Assembly: GCA_963923035.1 (NCBI GenBank)
Contig: CAWUKT010000037.1
Span: forward strand, 1-62,115
Origin: CAWUKT01 sp963923035
GTDB lineage: Bacteria > Bacteroidota > Bacteroidia > J057 > JADKCL01
DNA length: 62,115 nucleotides
Direction: 5' to 3'
Shown in pieces: positions 1-8,051 of this stretch. The notes under the pieces were generated by a model, which did no database searches, was not told where the DNA came from, and saw nothing but the letters and a program-made list of their open reading frames with translations. The translations under genes were made by a program, and so were the position numbers. Within the stretch, counting starts at the first letter, position 1, and every line of letters begins with the position of its first letter.

Positions 1-45
<45 letters not shown>

Positions 46-139
46 ACCTCGAACCTAAATACAATTAGGGTCTGTGGTAAATAGAATTAGGGTTGGAGGT
101 GGGTGAATTGGGGTCTCGGGCGAATTCGTCCGCCCCAGC

Positions 140-748
140 TTTCGGGGAACTTAGTTCCCCGAAACGCAAACAGGGCCGCAAAGCCGCACAATGGTCATTT
201 TGGTGGAAGCAACTTCCACCAAAGCAAGCCTGATTAAAATCCGCTTTCGTGGAAGTTACTTCCACGAAACGAACACGGGGCCGCAAGGCCACCCAATGGG
301 CAGTTTGGTGGAACCAAGTTCCACCAAAGCAAGCCTGATTAATATCCGTTTTCGTGGAAGTTGCTTCCACGAAAAATCAAGAGAGCCGCAAGGCCACCCA
401 ATGGGCACGTTGGTAAAAGCAACTTCCACCAAAGCAAGCCTGATTAAAACTAGCTTTCGTGGAAGTTGCTTCCACGAAACGAACACGGGGCCGCAAGGCC
501 GCCCAATGGGCACGTTGGTAAAAGCAACTTCCACCAAAGCAAGCCTGATTAAAATCCGCTTTCGGGAAAGTTAGTTCCCCGAAAAATCAAGAGGGCCGCA
601 AGGCCGCCCAATGAACCTCTTGGTGGAACTAACTTCCACCAAAACAATCCTGATTAAAACTAGCTTTCGTGGAAGTTGCTTCCACGAAAACCCAACAGGG
701 CCGCAAGGCCGCCCAATGGGCACGTTGGTGGAACCAAGTTCCACCAAA
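140..748. repeat. Tandem array, exact 105-bp period, two alternating palindromes
   Basis: Six copies of a 105-bp unit. Palindrome B starts at 140, 245, 350, 455, 560 and 665 (half-site TTTCGTGGAAG or TTTCGGGGAAG). Palindrome A starts at about 199, 304, 409, 514, 619 and 724 (half-site TTTGGTGGAAG). Each is about 25 nt: a 7-8 bp stem with a 3-5 nt centre such as GTTGC, GCAAC, CCAAG or CTTAG. Stem changes are compensated on the other arm (CGTGG/CCACG versus CGGGG/CCCCG). The A copies near 410 and 515 and the B copy at 560 have one decayed arm. Between B and A lies GGCCGCAAGGCC, a short hairpin with a GCAA tetraloop. Reading frames across the array are open only because the period is a multiple of three. 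Confidence 0.9.
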
Positions 749-839
749 GCAAACCTGATCCCCAGCCCCCCAAACGCGAAGAAGCCGCCCCACAGGACGG
801 CTTCCTCGCTATAAATTTGTTCAATCTAACTAAATCCGA

Positions 840-1484
840 TCAGGAGCCCTGGTACTGCTCGGCTTCTTCGCGGGTGACCCGCGTGCCGTCAATATAGGGA
901 ACGATCCACGCATCGTCGATACCGAGCTTGCGCACATCGTCGCGGAAGGCTTCCGCATTGGTCATGTCCCGGAAGTTGCCCATCATGTACTTGTTCATCC
1001 CGTCCTGGTTCTCCCCTTCGAAGGTCTTGTCCGTATGTTCAAGGTGCTGGTTCATGTCGAAATGGACATAAGCCCCGACCTGAACCCGGTACACGAGACC
1101 CGGAACGATGCCTTTCTCATTGATGTTCTTCTGGGCTTCGTAGGCAGCCTCCAATTTTTCGTATTTGCGGGCCAATGCAGCCAGTTCGCTGGAGCGGGAA
1201 TTGATGATTCCCTGGAGCGAGTCCACCTTCTGCATGGCATCGGTGTACTTGTCCTGCAATTCTTTGTTCTTGGCGGACATTTCCCGCAAGCGGTTGTTGG
1301 AATTTTCCAGGTCATCCCGCAGCTTGAGCGGAGACTTGGCGTATTGTTTGGCCTTCTTCTTCCAGAGTTTTTTCTCAGCCTTCTCTTTTTTCTTTTCGGC
1401 CTTCGATTTCTTTTGGGCAGCCACCGGATTGATAGCAGCAGCACCAATCATCAGGGCAACGAGGAGAAACAAGTATCTTTTCAT
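840..1484 (-). CDS. Secreted coiled-coil protein with SPOR-like C-terminus
   Basis: A 214-residue protein. The ATG at 1484 is preferred over an in-frame TTG at 1490. It has a signal peptide (hydrophobic stretch ending near PVAAQ), a Lys/Glu-rich segment, and a coiled coil at about residues 45-120 (LENSNNRLREMSAKNKEL). A C-terminal domain from about residue 130 contains YRVQVGAYVHF and repeated aromatic/Gly spacing like the SPOR-type domains of Bacteroidota envelope proteins. SPOR domains bind denuded peptidoglycan, so a periplasmic cell-wall role is plausible but inferred. A near-perfect Bacteroidota promoter lies directly upstream. It is the last gene before the left repeat array. Confidence 0.7.
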   Translation of the reverse strand: MKRYLFLLVALMIGAAAINPVAAQKKSKAEKKKEKAEKKLWKKKAKQYAKSPLKLRDDLENSNNRLREMSAKNKELQDKYTDAMQKVDSLQGIINSRSSELAALARKYEKLEAAYEAQKNINEKGIVPGLVYRVQVGAYVHFDMNQHLEHTDKTFEGENQDGMNKYMMGNFRDMTNAEAFRDDVRKLGIDDAWIVPYIDGTRVTREEAEQYQGS

Positions 1485-1521
1485 ATCCAATTTTGCTAGG
1501 TACCAGAATTATTGGTTAGCT

Positions 1522-1552
1522 CAAATTTACCGTTTCCGCCCTATTTTACAAA
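1522..1552 (-). promoter_or_regulatory. Bacteroidota promoter TTTG-N19-TAnnTTTG
   Basis: On the minus strand TTTG (1552-1549) is followed by exactly 19 bases and TAAATTTG (1529-1522). This matches the -33/-7 consensus of the Bacteroidota primary sigma factor and sits about 38 bases before the ATG at 1484. Confidence 0.75.
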
Positions 1553-1591
1553 AAAGCCCCTCCCCTCCGTACTGTATATTGGACATTCCAG

Positions 1592-2335
1592 CTATTCTTC
1601 CTCTCCTTTTCCTTGAATTTGTATCCATTCTCCCTCCAACAATCCGTCCAATTCATCGACCGCAGCCTCCACTTCCTCCACCATTTTGTCCACTTCTCCG
1701 ACAATCTCCTCCCCCAGCCCTTCCAGTTCGGCCACCAGGGAATCGATGGCCTTCAGCTCCTTGCCGAATGCGACTTTGTTCATCCAGCGGGTCAGGAAAA
1801 TGGTCAACGGAGACACCAATACCCCCGCAATGATCACCACCCACTTCGCCGGTCCCGCCCAGACCTCCGCCAGGGTCATGCCCTCGGCGACCTGGGACAG
1901 CAGCGCCCCCGCCGCCGGAGACGGCACGGCGATCACATAGGTCAGGCGGTTCTCCAAACGCATCACAAACCGGGCCGTCTCCGCGTGGTGCTTGAGACTG
2001 CCGAGGGTATCCTGGTCCACAGACGGCAGCTCGGGCAATCGGCGGTAGGCCCGGTAGACCGGAATGATGCCGAAGGTGGTCACGGACACGATCCCCAGCA
2101 ATATCCAGAGCACGGGGACGTAACGGGGCGGGAGATCGGGGTAGAGAAACAGGAAAAACAGGGGCAGACCGACAAAGATGGCTGCCAGCACGTAGTTCCA
2201 GGTCAATTTGCGCCGGAGCTGAAGCCGGAGGCGCGCCACCGGATGCTGGGACTGCTCCCGGATCTCCGAAATCTTTTCGGGATTGGGCCCAAAGTCCTGG
2301 GCATCGAGGCTATTCCAAAGGTCTTTCAGGTCCAT
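1592..2335 (-). CDS. Membrane protein coupled to ECF sigma gene (possible anti-sigma)
   Basis: A 247-residue protein. The N-terminus is soluble (about 1-45). Two adjacent hydrophobic helices follow (about 46-95, YVLAAIFVGLPLFFLFL and WILLGIVSVTTFGI), with two weaker ones at about 135-185. The tail is acidic and Glu-rich, predicted helical. It overlaps the upstream sigma-factor gene by 10 bp, so translation is probably coupled. That position is typical of anti-sigma factors, which hold the sigma at the membrane. No zinc-binding HxxxCxxC motif is present, so this would not be a ZAS-type anti-sigma. Function is inferred from context only. Confidence 0.6.
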   Translation of the reverse strand: MDLKDLWNSLDAQDFGPNPEKISEIREQSQHPVARLRLQLRRKLTWNYVLAAIFVGLPLFFLFLYPDLPPRYVPVLWILLGIVSVTTFGIIPVYRAYRRLPELPSVDQDTLGSLKHHAETARFVMRLENRLTYVIAVPSPAAGALLSQVAEGMTLAEVWAGPAKWVVIIAGVLVSPLTIFLTRWMNKVAFGKELKAIDSLVAELEGLGEEIVGEVDKMVEEVEAAVDELDGLLEGEWIQIQGKGEEE

Positions 2336-2823
2336 GCTTGTTCACGTTGGATGATCTCATTCAATCGGGACTTGATGCGGTGGAGCTTGACGCCCACATG
2401 GTTGCGTTTGAGGCCAGCGATGTTGGCGATCTCGCCATTGTCATAGCCTTCCAGGTGCAACAGGGTGATCATACGGTCGGTCTCGGGGAGCTGGCGGATG
2501 GCCCAGAGAAGGACCTGCCTGGCCTCGCGGGCCGGCTCGGGATTCCCGACCGCATCCTGCTCGAGGACTTCGCGTTGCTTGGGAGCGCGGGCGACCTGGC
2601 GGCGGTACGTCAGCGCCGTGTTGAGGGCCACCTGGTAGAGCCAGGTGGAAAATTTCGACTTGCCCTTGAACCGGGGAAAGGCACGCCAGGCCTGGAGGAC
2701 GATTTCCTGGTACAGGTCCTCCCGATCCGCCCGCTGGTCCGCGTAGAGGGACACCACCTTCCGGAGGATGCCCTCGTTGGTGCGGATGCGGTCCAGAAAT
2801 GCTTGTTCAGCCGGCGTGGGCAT
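2326..2823 (-). CDS. RNA polymerase ECF-type sigma factor
   Basis: A 165-residue protein from the ATG at 2823 (MPTPAEQAFLDRI). The frame extends upstream to 2892 but that part is low-complexity. Region 2 is visible at about residues 10-80 (DREDLYQEIVLQAWRAF, then FSTWLYQVALNTAL). Region 4 is at about 105-160 with a helix-turn-helix (LPETDRMITLLHLEGYDNGE, then IANIAGLKRNHVGVKLHR). Length and domain layout match group IV sigma factors, which direct RNA polymerase to stress or envelope regulons. The following membrane-protein gene overlaps it by 10 bp. Confidence 0.9.
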   Translation of the reverse strand: MPTPAEQAFLDRIRTNEGILRKVVSLYADQRADREDLYQEIVLQAWRAFPRFKGKSKFSTWLYQVALNTALTYRRQVARAPKQREVLEQDAVGNPEPAREARQVLLWAIRQLPETDRMITLLHLEGYDNGEIANIAGLKRNHVGVKLHRIKSRLNEIIQREQAWT

Positions 2824-3194
2824 TGCAGTGTTGGTGAATCGGGGTGGAGGATAAAGGGGCGGTTCGGAGGTCCCGGGTCCATCCTTTGTCAAGCGTGGCG
2901 GCGAAGGTTGCGGGGCCAGGCCGGGGTCGAACGGGACCCGACAGTGGATGGAGGAAGGAGCCGCTTCGGCTTGCCCTCGGAATTCAATGGTTTCATCGGC
3001 GTGAAGATCGAATCAGATGGGATCACAACCGGGTAGCCAATGGCTTTGTTTCCTGGGCGGTCCGGGGCAATCGGGGTATTCCGGGGGAAATCGAGTTCCT
3101 GGGCTCAGTGGCGGGGCGGGGAAAAGCGCTGGGGAAATGGTCCTGCTGAGCATTCTCAGTTCCTTGCGGCGGCTTCCCGGCCCGGCTGGAAGTG
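2824..3194. other. Non-coding stretch upstream of the sigma-factor gene
   Basis: About 370 GC-rich bases between the sigma gene (read leftward) and the TraB-family gene. It should contain the sigma-operon promoter, but no clear TAnnTTTG box was found. No RNA gene recognised. Confidence 0.5.
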
Positions 3195-3226
3195 GGTCTG
3201 CCCGGTTTTGGATTACCGGGCAGACC
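3195..3226 (-). terminator. Hairpin downstream of the TraB-family gene
   Basis: A perfect 12-bp inverted repeat (3195-3206 with 3215-3226) with an 8-nt loop, 22 bases past the stop of the minus-strand gene. No T-run follows, so termination efficiency is uncertain. Confidence 0.6.
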
Positions 3227-3247
3227 GCGCCAACGGATTCGATGGGC

Positions 3248-4198
3248 TTAGTTGTAGACCGGCGTCACGGTATAGCCTTCCGCCCGGAGGGCGTTGATCA
3301 ATCCGGTCTCACCGATGAGGTGCAGGCTGCCGACGGCGATGAACTGGTTGCCCTTTTCCAGCAATTCGGGCATCTGCTCCATCCAGCTGTTGTTGCGCTT
3401 GTCGAGGAGATCGGCCATGTCGAGTCCCATGGTGGCCAGGTCACCATACTTGTCGTCGAGTCCGGCCATGCCGCCCAGGTCCTGGGCGATGTAGAGGTCG
3501 ACCAGTTCGCGGCTCATCGTGAGGTACTCGTCAATGTTGGCGATGCTGAGCTTGAGGATGTCGGCTTGTTCCTCCAACGGCGTCCCGTAGAGCAGGTTCA
3601 TTTGCAGGTCGATGCTTTCCAGGGAATGTACGGGGCGGCCTTGCTGGCGGGCATTGAGGGCGAAGTACATGTCCATCGGCAATCCCTGACCGTTCATGTA
3701 GGCGCTGAGGTCTCCCTTGTCAAAGAAGCTCATCAATTGGCCACTGAGAACGGCCGGCTTGAAGCTCTTGGCCATGCCGAGGGGCGTTCCGGTCTTGTCT
3801 TCCCAGATTTTTTCCAGCTTCTTCAGGTCCTTTTTCCCGATCAACTCTTCCAAACTCGTACCTTGCAGCATCATGCCCATGGTCATCTTCATGATGGCCG
3901 CGGTATCGATGACTGTTTCCACCACAATCCCGTCCGCATTGTCGTAGCGCTGCCGGACGTGCGGCAATTCTTCGAGGTAGCTGTCTTGCAGCAGGTGATA
4001 GGTCCCGAATACATAGGACGGTTCTTCGAGGCCATTGCCGGAAACTTCCCAGAGGAGGGACTTCTCGGAGATCTCGGTGGCATCCGAACTGCTCTGCCCA
4101 AAGACAAACAGGGGGACGAACAGGAGGAAATAGACGAACAGGTCGTCAAAGGTGAATTTGGCCTGGGTAGTTTTTGGAGTATTGTTCACTTGTTTCAT
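3248..4198 (-). CDS. TraB/GumN family protein
   Basis: A 316-residue protein. A hydrophobic segment ending in VFGQSSS (about residues 20-36) acts as signal peptide or anchor. The mature part opens with the family signature LLWEVSGN and SYVFGTYHLL and closes with FIAVGSLHLIGETGLINAL, where conserved Gly-x-x-His pairs sit at both ends as in TraB/GumN (Tiki-like) proteins. Members are putative metal-dependent proteases; eukaryotic Tiki cleaves Wnt. The bacterial role is not established. Length fits the family. It is divergent from the OstA-like gene across a 289-bp region. Confidence 0.85.
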   Translation of the reverse strand: MKQVNNTPKTTQAKFTFDDLFVYFLLFVPLFVFGQSSSDATEISEKSLLWEVSGNGLEEPSYVFGTYHLLQDSYLEELPHVRQRYDNADGIVVETVIDTAAIMKMTMGMMLQGTSLEELIGKKDLKKLEKIWEDKTGTPLGMAKSFKPAVLSGQLMSFFDKGDLSAYMNGQGLPMDMYFALNARQQGRPVHSLESIDLQMNLLYGTPLEEQADILKLSIANIDEYLTMSRELVDLYIAQDLGGMAGLDDKYGDLATMGLDMADLLDKRNNSWMEQMPELLEKGNQFIAVGSLHLIGETGLINALRAEGYTVTPVYN

Positions 4199-4487
4199 GG
4201 GATGTTATTCTGATGTTGTTGGGTTTCAAATTGAGTATCCGATCGGTTTCATTGCATGAGTCGTTGGGAAAATGGAATTATTACAGAAGGGAATAAAAAA
4301 ATCGTAAGTGGCTGTGGACGAGGGAGAAAAAATGATCAATGAATGGAAAGGGTGGGGAAATTGAGATTGGAGGAGCAAGGACTTACCAAGTCGGGAAAAA
4401 ATTCGTTGGTATGGGGAAAGCGGTGGGAAAATGGGCTGCTCCCGGTATTGGGACTGTCCCCACAACGCACTAACTTGCAACCTTTGC
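4199..4487. other. Divergent intergenic region
   Basis: 289 bases between the divergent TraB-family and OstA-like genes, AT-richer than its flanks, presumably holding both promoters. A TTTGC immediately before the ATG at 4488 resembles the end of a -7 box, but the TA half is missing. No RNA gene seen. Confidence 0.45.
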
Positions 4488-6665
4488 ATGAACCGAAGCC
4501 TAATTCATACGTTTCTGTGGTTGTTGCTCGCCCTTCCGATGGGATTGTGGGCGCAGCCGGACGATGGACAGAATCCCCAGCAGGATAAGAAAAGCTATCT
4601 GCGCATCGACAAGGCGGATCGGCTGGTATTTGGGGAGTATGAAGGGGAAAAGATCCGGAAGCTGATCGGAAACGTGGAACTGACGCAGGACACGACGAAG
4701 ATGTACTGTGATTCTGCTTACCAGTACCTGGACAGCAACTTTGTCATCGCCATGGGCGATGTCAAGATCGTCCTCAGTTCCGGCCTGCGGCGGGAAATCT
4801 TCGCCGACCGCCTCACCTACGACGGCAACGAGAAGATCGTCAACCTCTTCGACAACGTCCTCCTCCGCGACTCCTCCGTCAACCTGACCACCAACCGCCT
4901 CACCTATTACCGGGAAGAAGACTACGGCAAATACTTTACCGGAGGGCGATTGGAGAACGGCGAAAATACCTTGTACTCCCGGACCGGGTACTATTACCCC
5001 AAACAGGAGATGGCCTATTTCCGCAACGAGGTCCTCCTGGTCAATCCCGACTTTCTCCTCGAAACCGATACCCTCGGCTACCAAACCGAGAAGGAAATTG
5101 CCTATTTCCTCGCTCCCACTTATGTGTACGATTCGCTGCACTCCATGTACACGGAGGACGGCTACTACGATACCAAGGCGGATATCGTCTACCTCTACGA
5201 AAATCCCCAGGTGGGCGACACGACCTATACGCTCTACGCGGATACCATCACCTACGATGAAAACGAGGACCTGGGATTTGCCTACGGCGATGTCTCCATC
5301 ATAGAAGCCGATACCGGCCTCTCCCTCTACGGACAGTTCGGGGAATTTCATTCGAAGACCGAAGAAACCATCCTCACCGACCAGTCCTTCGGAATCCAGG
5401 TGATGGATGAAGATACCCTGTTCCTGTTTGCCGATACCCTCCGCTCCATCAAAGACACCATCCTCGACGAGAAGGTCTTTTTCGCCTACTACAATGCCCT
5501 CTTCTTCATGAAAGATCTCCAGGGCAAATGCGATTCGATCACTTATCTGCTGGAGGATTCGACCATGTTCTTTGATGACGATCCTGTCCTGTGGTCCGAT
5601 TCGACCCAGATCACGGGCGAGACGATACGGGTGGGCTTCAGCAACAGTAAGATCGATACCATATCGATTCCCCAGAAGGCCTGGATCATCAACCAGGCGG
5701 ACTCGGTGGGCTTCAACCAGATCAAGGGGCAGGCCATCCGGGGGAAATTCAGGGAGAACAAGATGGACAAGATGTGGGTCCAGGACAATGCGGAGAGCAT
5801 CTACTTTACGAAGGATGATGCGGCGGGGAAATACATGGGGATGAGCAATACGAAGTGTATCAACATGTTCATCGAGTTCAAGGAAAACCAGCCGGAGCGT
5901 ATCCATTTCCTCGAAAAGCCTACCGGCACCCTCTTCCCGATGCACGAAATCATCACGAAGCCCAACAAGCTGGATGGATTCCGCTGGCGGGAAACCGAAC
6001 GGCCCTACAAGCCGGATTGGTTGTTTGCCATGATCCATCCGGAAGAAGATACCCTCCTCCGCCAAATTGATTCGGCCCTCACGGTGCTCCAGCAGTACCA
6101 GGTCCAGATGGACAGCATCCTCGGGCTGGAAGGCAGTTCTCCCGAAACCGCCTCCTCTTCTGACAATATCGCCCTGGCCGATTCCCTCGAGAATGTCCTC
6201 GTCAACCCCGACGAGGAAGACGACGACTCCTTTGATCCGGACGACATCCGACCGGCCGAACTCGATACCCTCAACATCGACTCCCTTGGCTCAGAGATGG
6301 ATTCGCTGGCCGTCGATACCCTGGCCCTGGACTCATTGGGGCAGGATACCCTGGGCACTGATTCGGTCCGGACCCGCGGCGACCGCACGCGCGGGGGAGA
6401 AGGCTCCGGTCGGAAGAAGCGCACCAAAAAGGTGCGGACACCCAAGCCGCCTTCCGAGAAGTTTACCTTCCGTCGGTTCTTCCGTAAAGTGAGTGATTTC
6501 TTTGGCCTCCAGGGCCGGAAGCCCCGCGCCAATGCGGAGGAGATCCAGCGCCAACGGGAGCTGGACGATCAGCGACGGGCGGCAGAAAAGGCGGCCCGTA
6601 AAGCAGCCAAAGAAGCGAAGAAGAATCCCCCCAGTGGGAAGACTGAGCGGACGCGGGAACGTTAG
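4488..6665 (+). CDS. OstA-like periplasmic protein (LptA/LptD N-terminal family)
   Basis: A 725-residue protein from the ATG at 4488. That start gives a clean signal peptide (MNRSLIHTFLWLLLALPMGL, then WAQ). An in-frame ATG at 4431 would bury it. From about residue 35 there are repeated short beta elements typical of the OstA/LptA jellyroll: IRKLIGNVELTQDTTKMYCD, VIAMGDVKI, RLTYDGNEK. In Gram-negatives these domains bind LPS and carry it across the periplasm. The C-terminal 120 residues are unlike the rest: Asp/Ser-rich repeats (LDSLGQDTLGTDS), then a Lys/Arg-rich tail ending in a charged helix. It converges on the LysR gene with 4 bp between. Confidence 0.85.
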   Translation: MNRSLIHTFLWLLLALPMGLWAQPDDGQNPQQDKKSYLRIDKADRLVFGEYEGEKIRKLIGNVELTQDTTKMYCDSAYQYLDSNFVIAMGDVKIVLSSGLRREIFADRLTYDGNEKIVNLFDNVLLRDSSVNLTTNRLTYYREEDYGKYFTGGRLENGENTLYSRTGYYYPKQEMAYFRNEVLLVNPDFLLETDTLGYQTEKEIAYFLAPTYVYDSLHSMYTEDGYYDTKADIVYLYENPQVGDTTYTLYADTITYDENEDLGFAYGDVSIIEADTGLSLYGQFGEFHSKTEETILTDQSFGIQVMDEDTLFLFADTLRSIKDTILDEKVFFAYYNALFFMKDLQGKCDSITYLLEDSTMFFDDDPVLWSDSTQITGETIRVGFSNSKIDTISIPQKAWIINQADSVGFNQIKGQAIRGKFRENKMDKMWVQDNAESIYFTKDDAAGKYMGMSNTKCINMFIEFKENQPERIHFLEKPTGTLFPMHEIITKPNKLDGFRWRETERPYKPDWLFAMIHPEEDTLLRQIDSALTVLQQYQVQMDSILGLEGSSPETASSSDNIALADSLENVLVNPDEEDDDSFDPDDIRPAELDTLNIDSLGSEMDSLAVDTLALDSLGQDTLGTDSVRTRGDRTRGGEGSGRKKRTKKVRTPKPPSEKFTFRRFFRKVSDFFGLQGRKPRANAEEIQRQRELDDQRRAAEKAARKAAKEAKKNPPSGKTERTRER

Positions 6666-6669
6666 CCCC

Positions 6670-7593
6670 TCAGTATTTCTCGAACCATCCGAAATTGTTG
6701 GCGATGATCTTGTCCTTTTCTTCCTGGACGTAGTCGAGGTAGGCCTTGGCGGCCGGTGCGAATTTCTTTTGGCGGAGCCAGATGAGGTTCCAGGTGGTCG
6801 TGATGGGCAATCCCTGGGCCGGGATGATCTGCACGTCGGCCTGGCGGAGCTCGTTGCGGAGGCCGATGATGGGCATGATGGAATAGCCGAGCCCGGCGAG
6901 GACGGCTTGCTTGACCGCCTCGTTGGAGGTCAGGGCCATGGTCTTTCGGACGGGTTCGTCGGCCTTCTTCATGAAGGTCTCCATGGCCTGGCGGGTGGCG
7001 GACCCGGGTTCCCGGAAGATCAGCGGGAGTCCGGCCATCTGGTTGGTGGACAGGGCTTTCCCGGGGACGGGCTCGTCTTTGTTGGCGACGAGGTAGAGCT
7101 TGTTGGCCATGAGGGGAATGCGCTCAATGCGGAGGTTGTCGGGCAGGACCGATACCAGGGCAAAGTCCACCTCATTTTTTTCCAGGCTCCGGACGACCTG
7201 CCGCTTGTTGGTGACGTCCATGACGAGGTCCACGGCGGAATGGGCCTTGAGGAATCCCGATAAGAAATAGGGCATCACATATTTTCCCGTAGAGACGACG
7301 GAGACCTTGATCCGGCCGGCGACCTGGCCGCGGTAGGCCTCGGCCCGGAAGCGGATGGCGTGGACCTCTTCCAGGATGCGACCGGCGGCTTCGGCGATTT
7401 CCCGGCCGAAGTCCGTGACGTAGAGCTGTCGACCGATGACTTCGGTCAACGGAATCTCAAATTGGTCCTGCAATTTGCGGAGCTGGATGGACACCGCCGG
7501 CTGGGTGAGGTGGAGCGCTTCGGCCGCGCGGGTAATGCTTTGGGTCTCGACTACTTTCAAAAAGACCCGGAGTTGATGGAGGGTGTAATCCAT
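6670..7593 (-). CDS. LysR-family transcriptional regulator
   Basis: A 307-residue protein, the standard length for the family. The N-terminal winged helix-turn-helix spans about residues 3-62 (LHQLRVFLKVVETQSITRAA, LHLTQPAVSIQLRKLQ). The C-terminal two-lobed effector-binding domain follows (KVSVVSTGKYVMPYFLSGF, ALTSNEAVKQAVLAGLGYSI). Such proteins activate or repress nearby genes in response to a small molecule. The ligand cannot be named; the fold variant is CbbR/CysB-like. The upstream region is AT-rich with a TATATTCG at 7602-7609 that could be its -7 box. The next gene upstream, icd, is divergent and is a possible but unproven target. Confidence 0.9.
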   Translation of the reverse strand: MDYTLHQLRVFLKVVETQSITRAAEALHLTQPAVSIQLRKLQDQFEIPLTEVIGRQLYVTDFGREIAEAAGRILEEVHAIRFRAEAYRGQVAGRIKVSVVSTGKYVMPYFLSGFLKAHSAVDLVMDVTNKRQVVRSLEKNEVDFALVSVLPDNLRIERIPLMANKLYLVANKDEPVPGKALSTNQMAGLPLIFREPGSATRQAMETFMKKADEPVRKTMALTSNEAVKQAVLAGLGYSIMPIIGLRNELRQADVQIIPAQGLPITTTWNLIWLRQKKFAPAAKAYLDYVQEEKDKIIANNFGWFEKY

Positions 7594-8051
7594 AAAGTTC
7601 CCGAATATATTTCATTAGAAATATAAATATAATTTAATGAATGACCTCCCTTATTTTTGAACTAATTCATAAAAAAACCTAAACAAAAAAGCATCAATAA
7701 TCCCATTCATACCAATTCAGCCCTGATTCGGGTGCCTTCGGGCTTGATCTACGGACGGTTCCAGCCGGTGAATGCCGGTGGATACTTTTTGTCCGAGACC
7801 GGCCAGCAGGCGGGATGGGGATGGGAAACATTGATTGCGGCTGGATCGGAAGCGGCGGAGCACCTGAGATCACTCCGTCAACTCCGAAAAGATGTGAAAA
7901 AAGTTGTGTCAAAAGCCCAACAAGAGGGCAAACATATCCAATTGAATTGCGATATTTGCGTGCAATTTGTTGAAGCCTCTGAGTTTTGCTGATTCAGGAA
8001 AAAATTCCAGCAGACAGGAGGTAGTTGTACCGACACCAAGAATAAGCTCCT
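7594..8051. other. 458-bp divergent region between LysR and icd
   Basis: Very AT-rich from 7610 to 7710, then mixed. Short open frames here show no family resemblance. It probably contains the regulator and icd promoters. Because the two genes are divergent, a LysR operator (T-N11-A) would be expected, but none stands out clearly. Confidence 0.45.

Noticed and set aside
140..748. CRISPR array
   Set aside because: Both the palindromes and the sequence between them repeat; there are no unique spacers and no cas genes.
65..897. Open frames on both strands across the left array encoding 35-residue repeats
   Set aside because: They follow from a 105-bp period divisible by three. The palindromes are conserved at DNA level, and there is no start site, RBS or domain.
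4431..4487. Longer N-terminus for the OstA-like protein
   Set aside because: The ATG at 4488 gives a proper signal peptide; the extra 19 residues would mask it.
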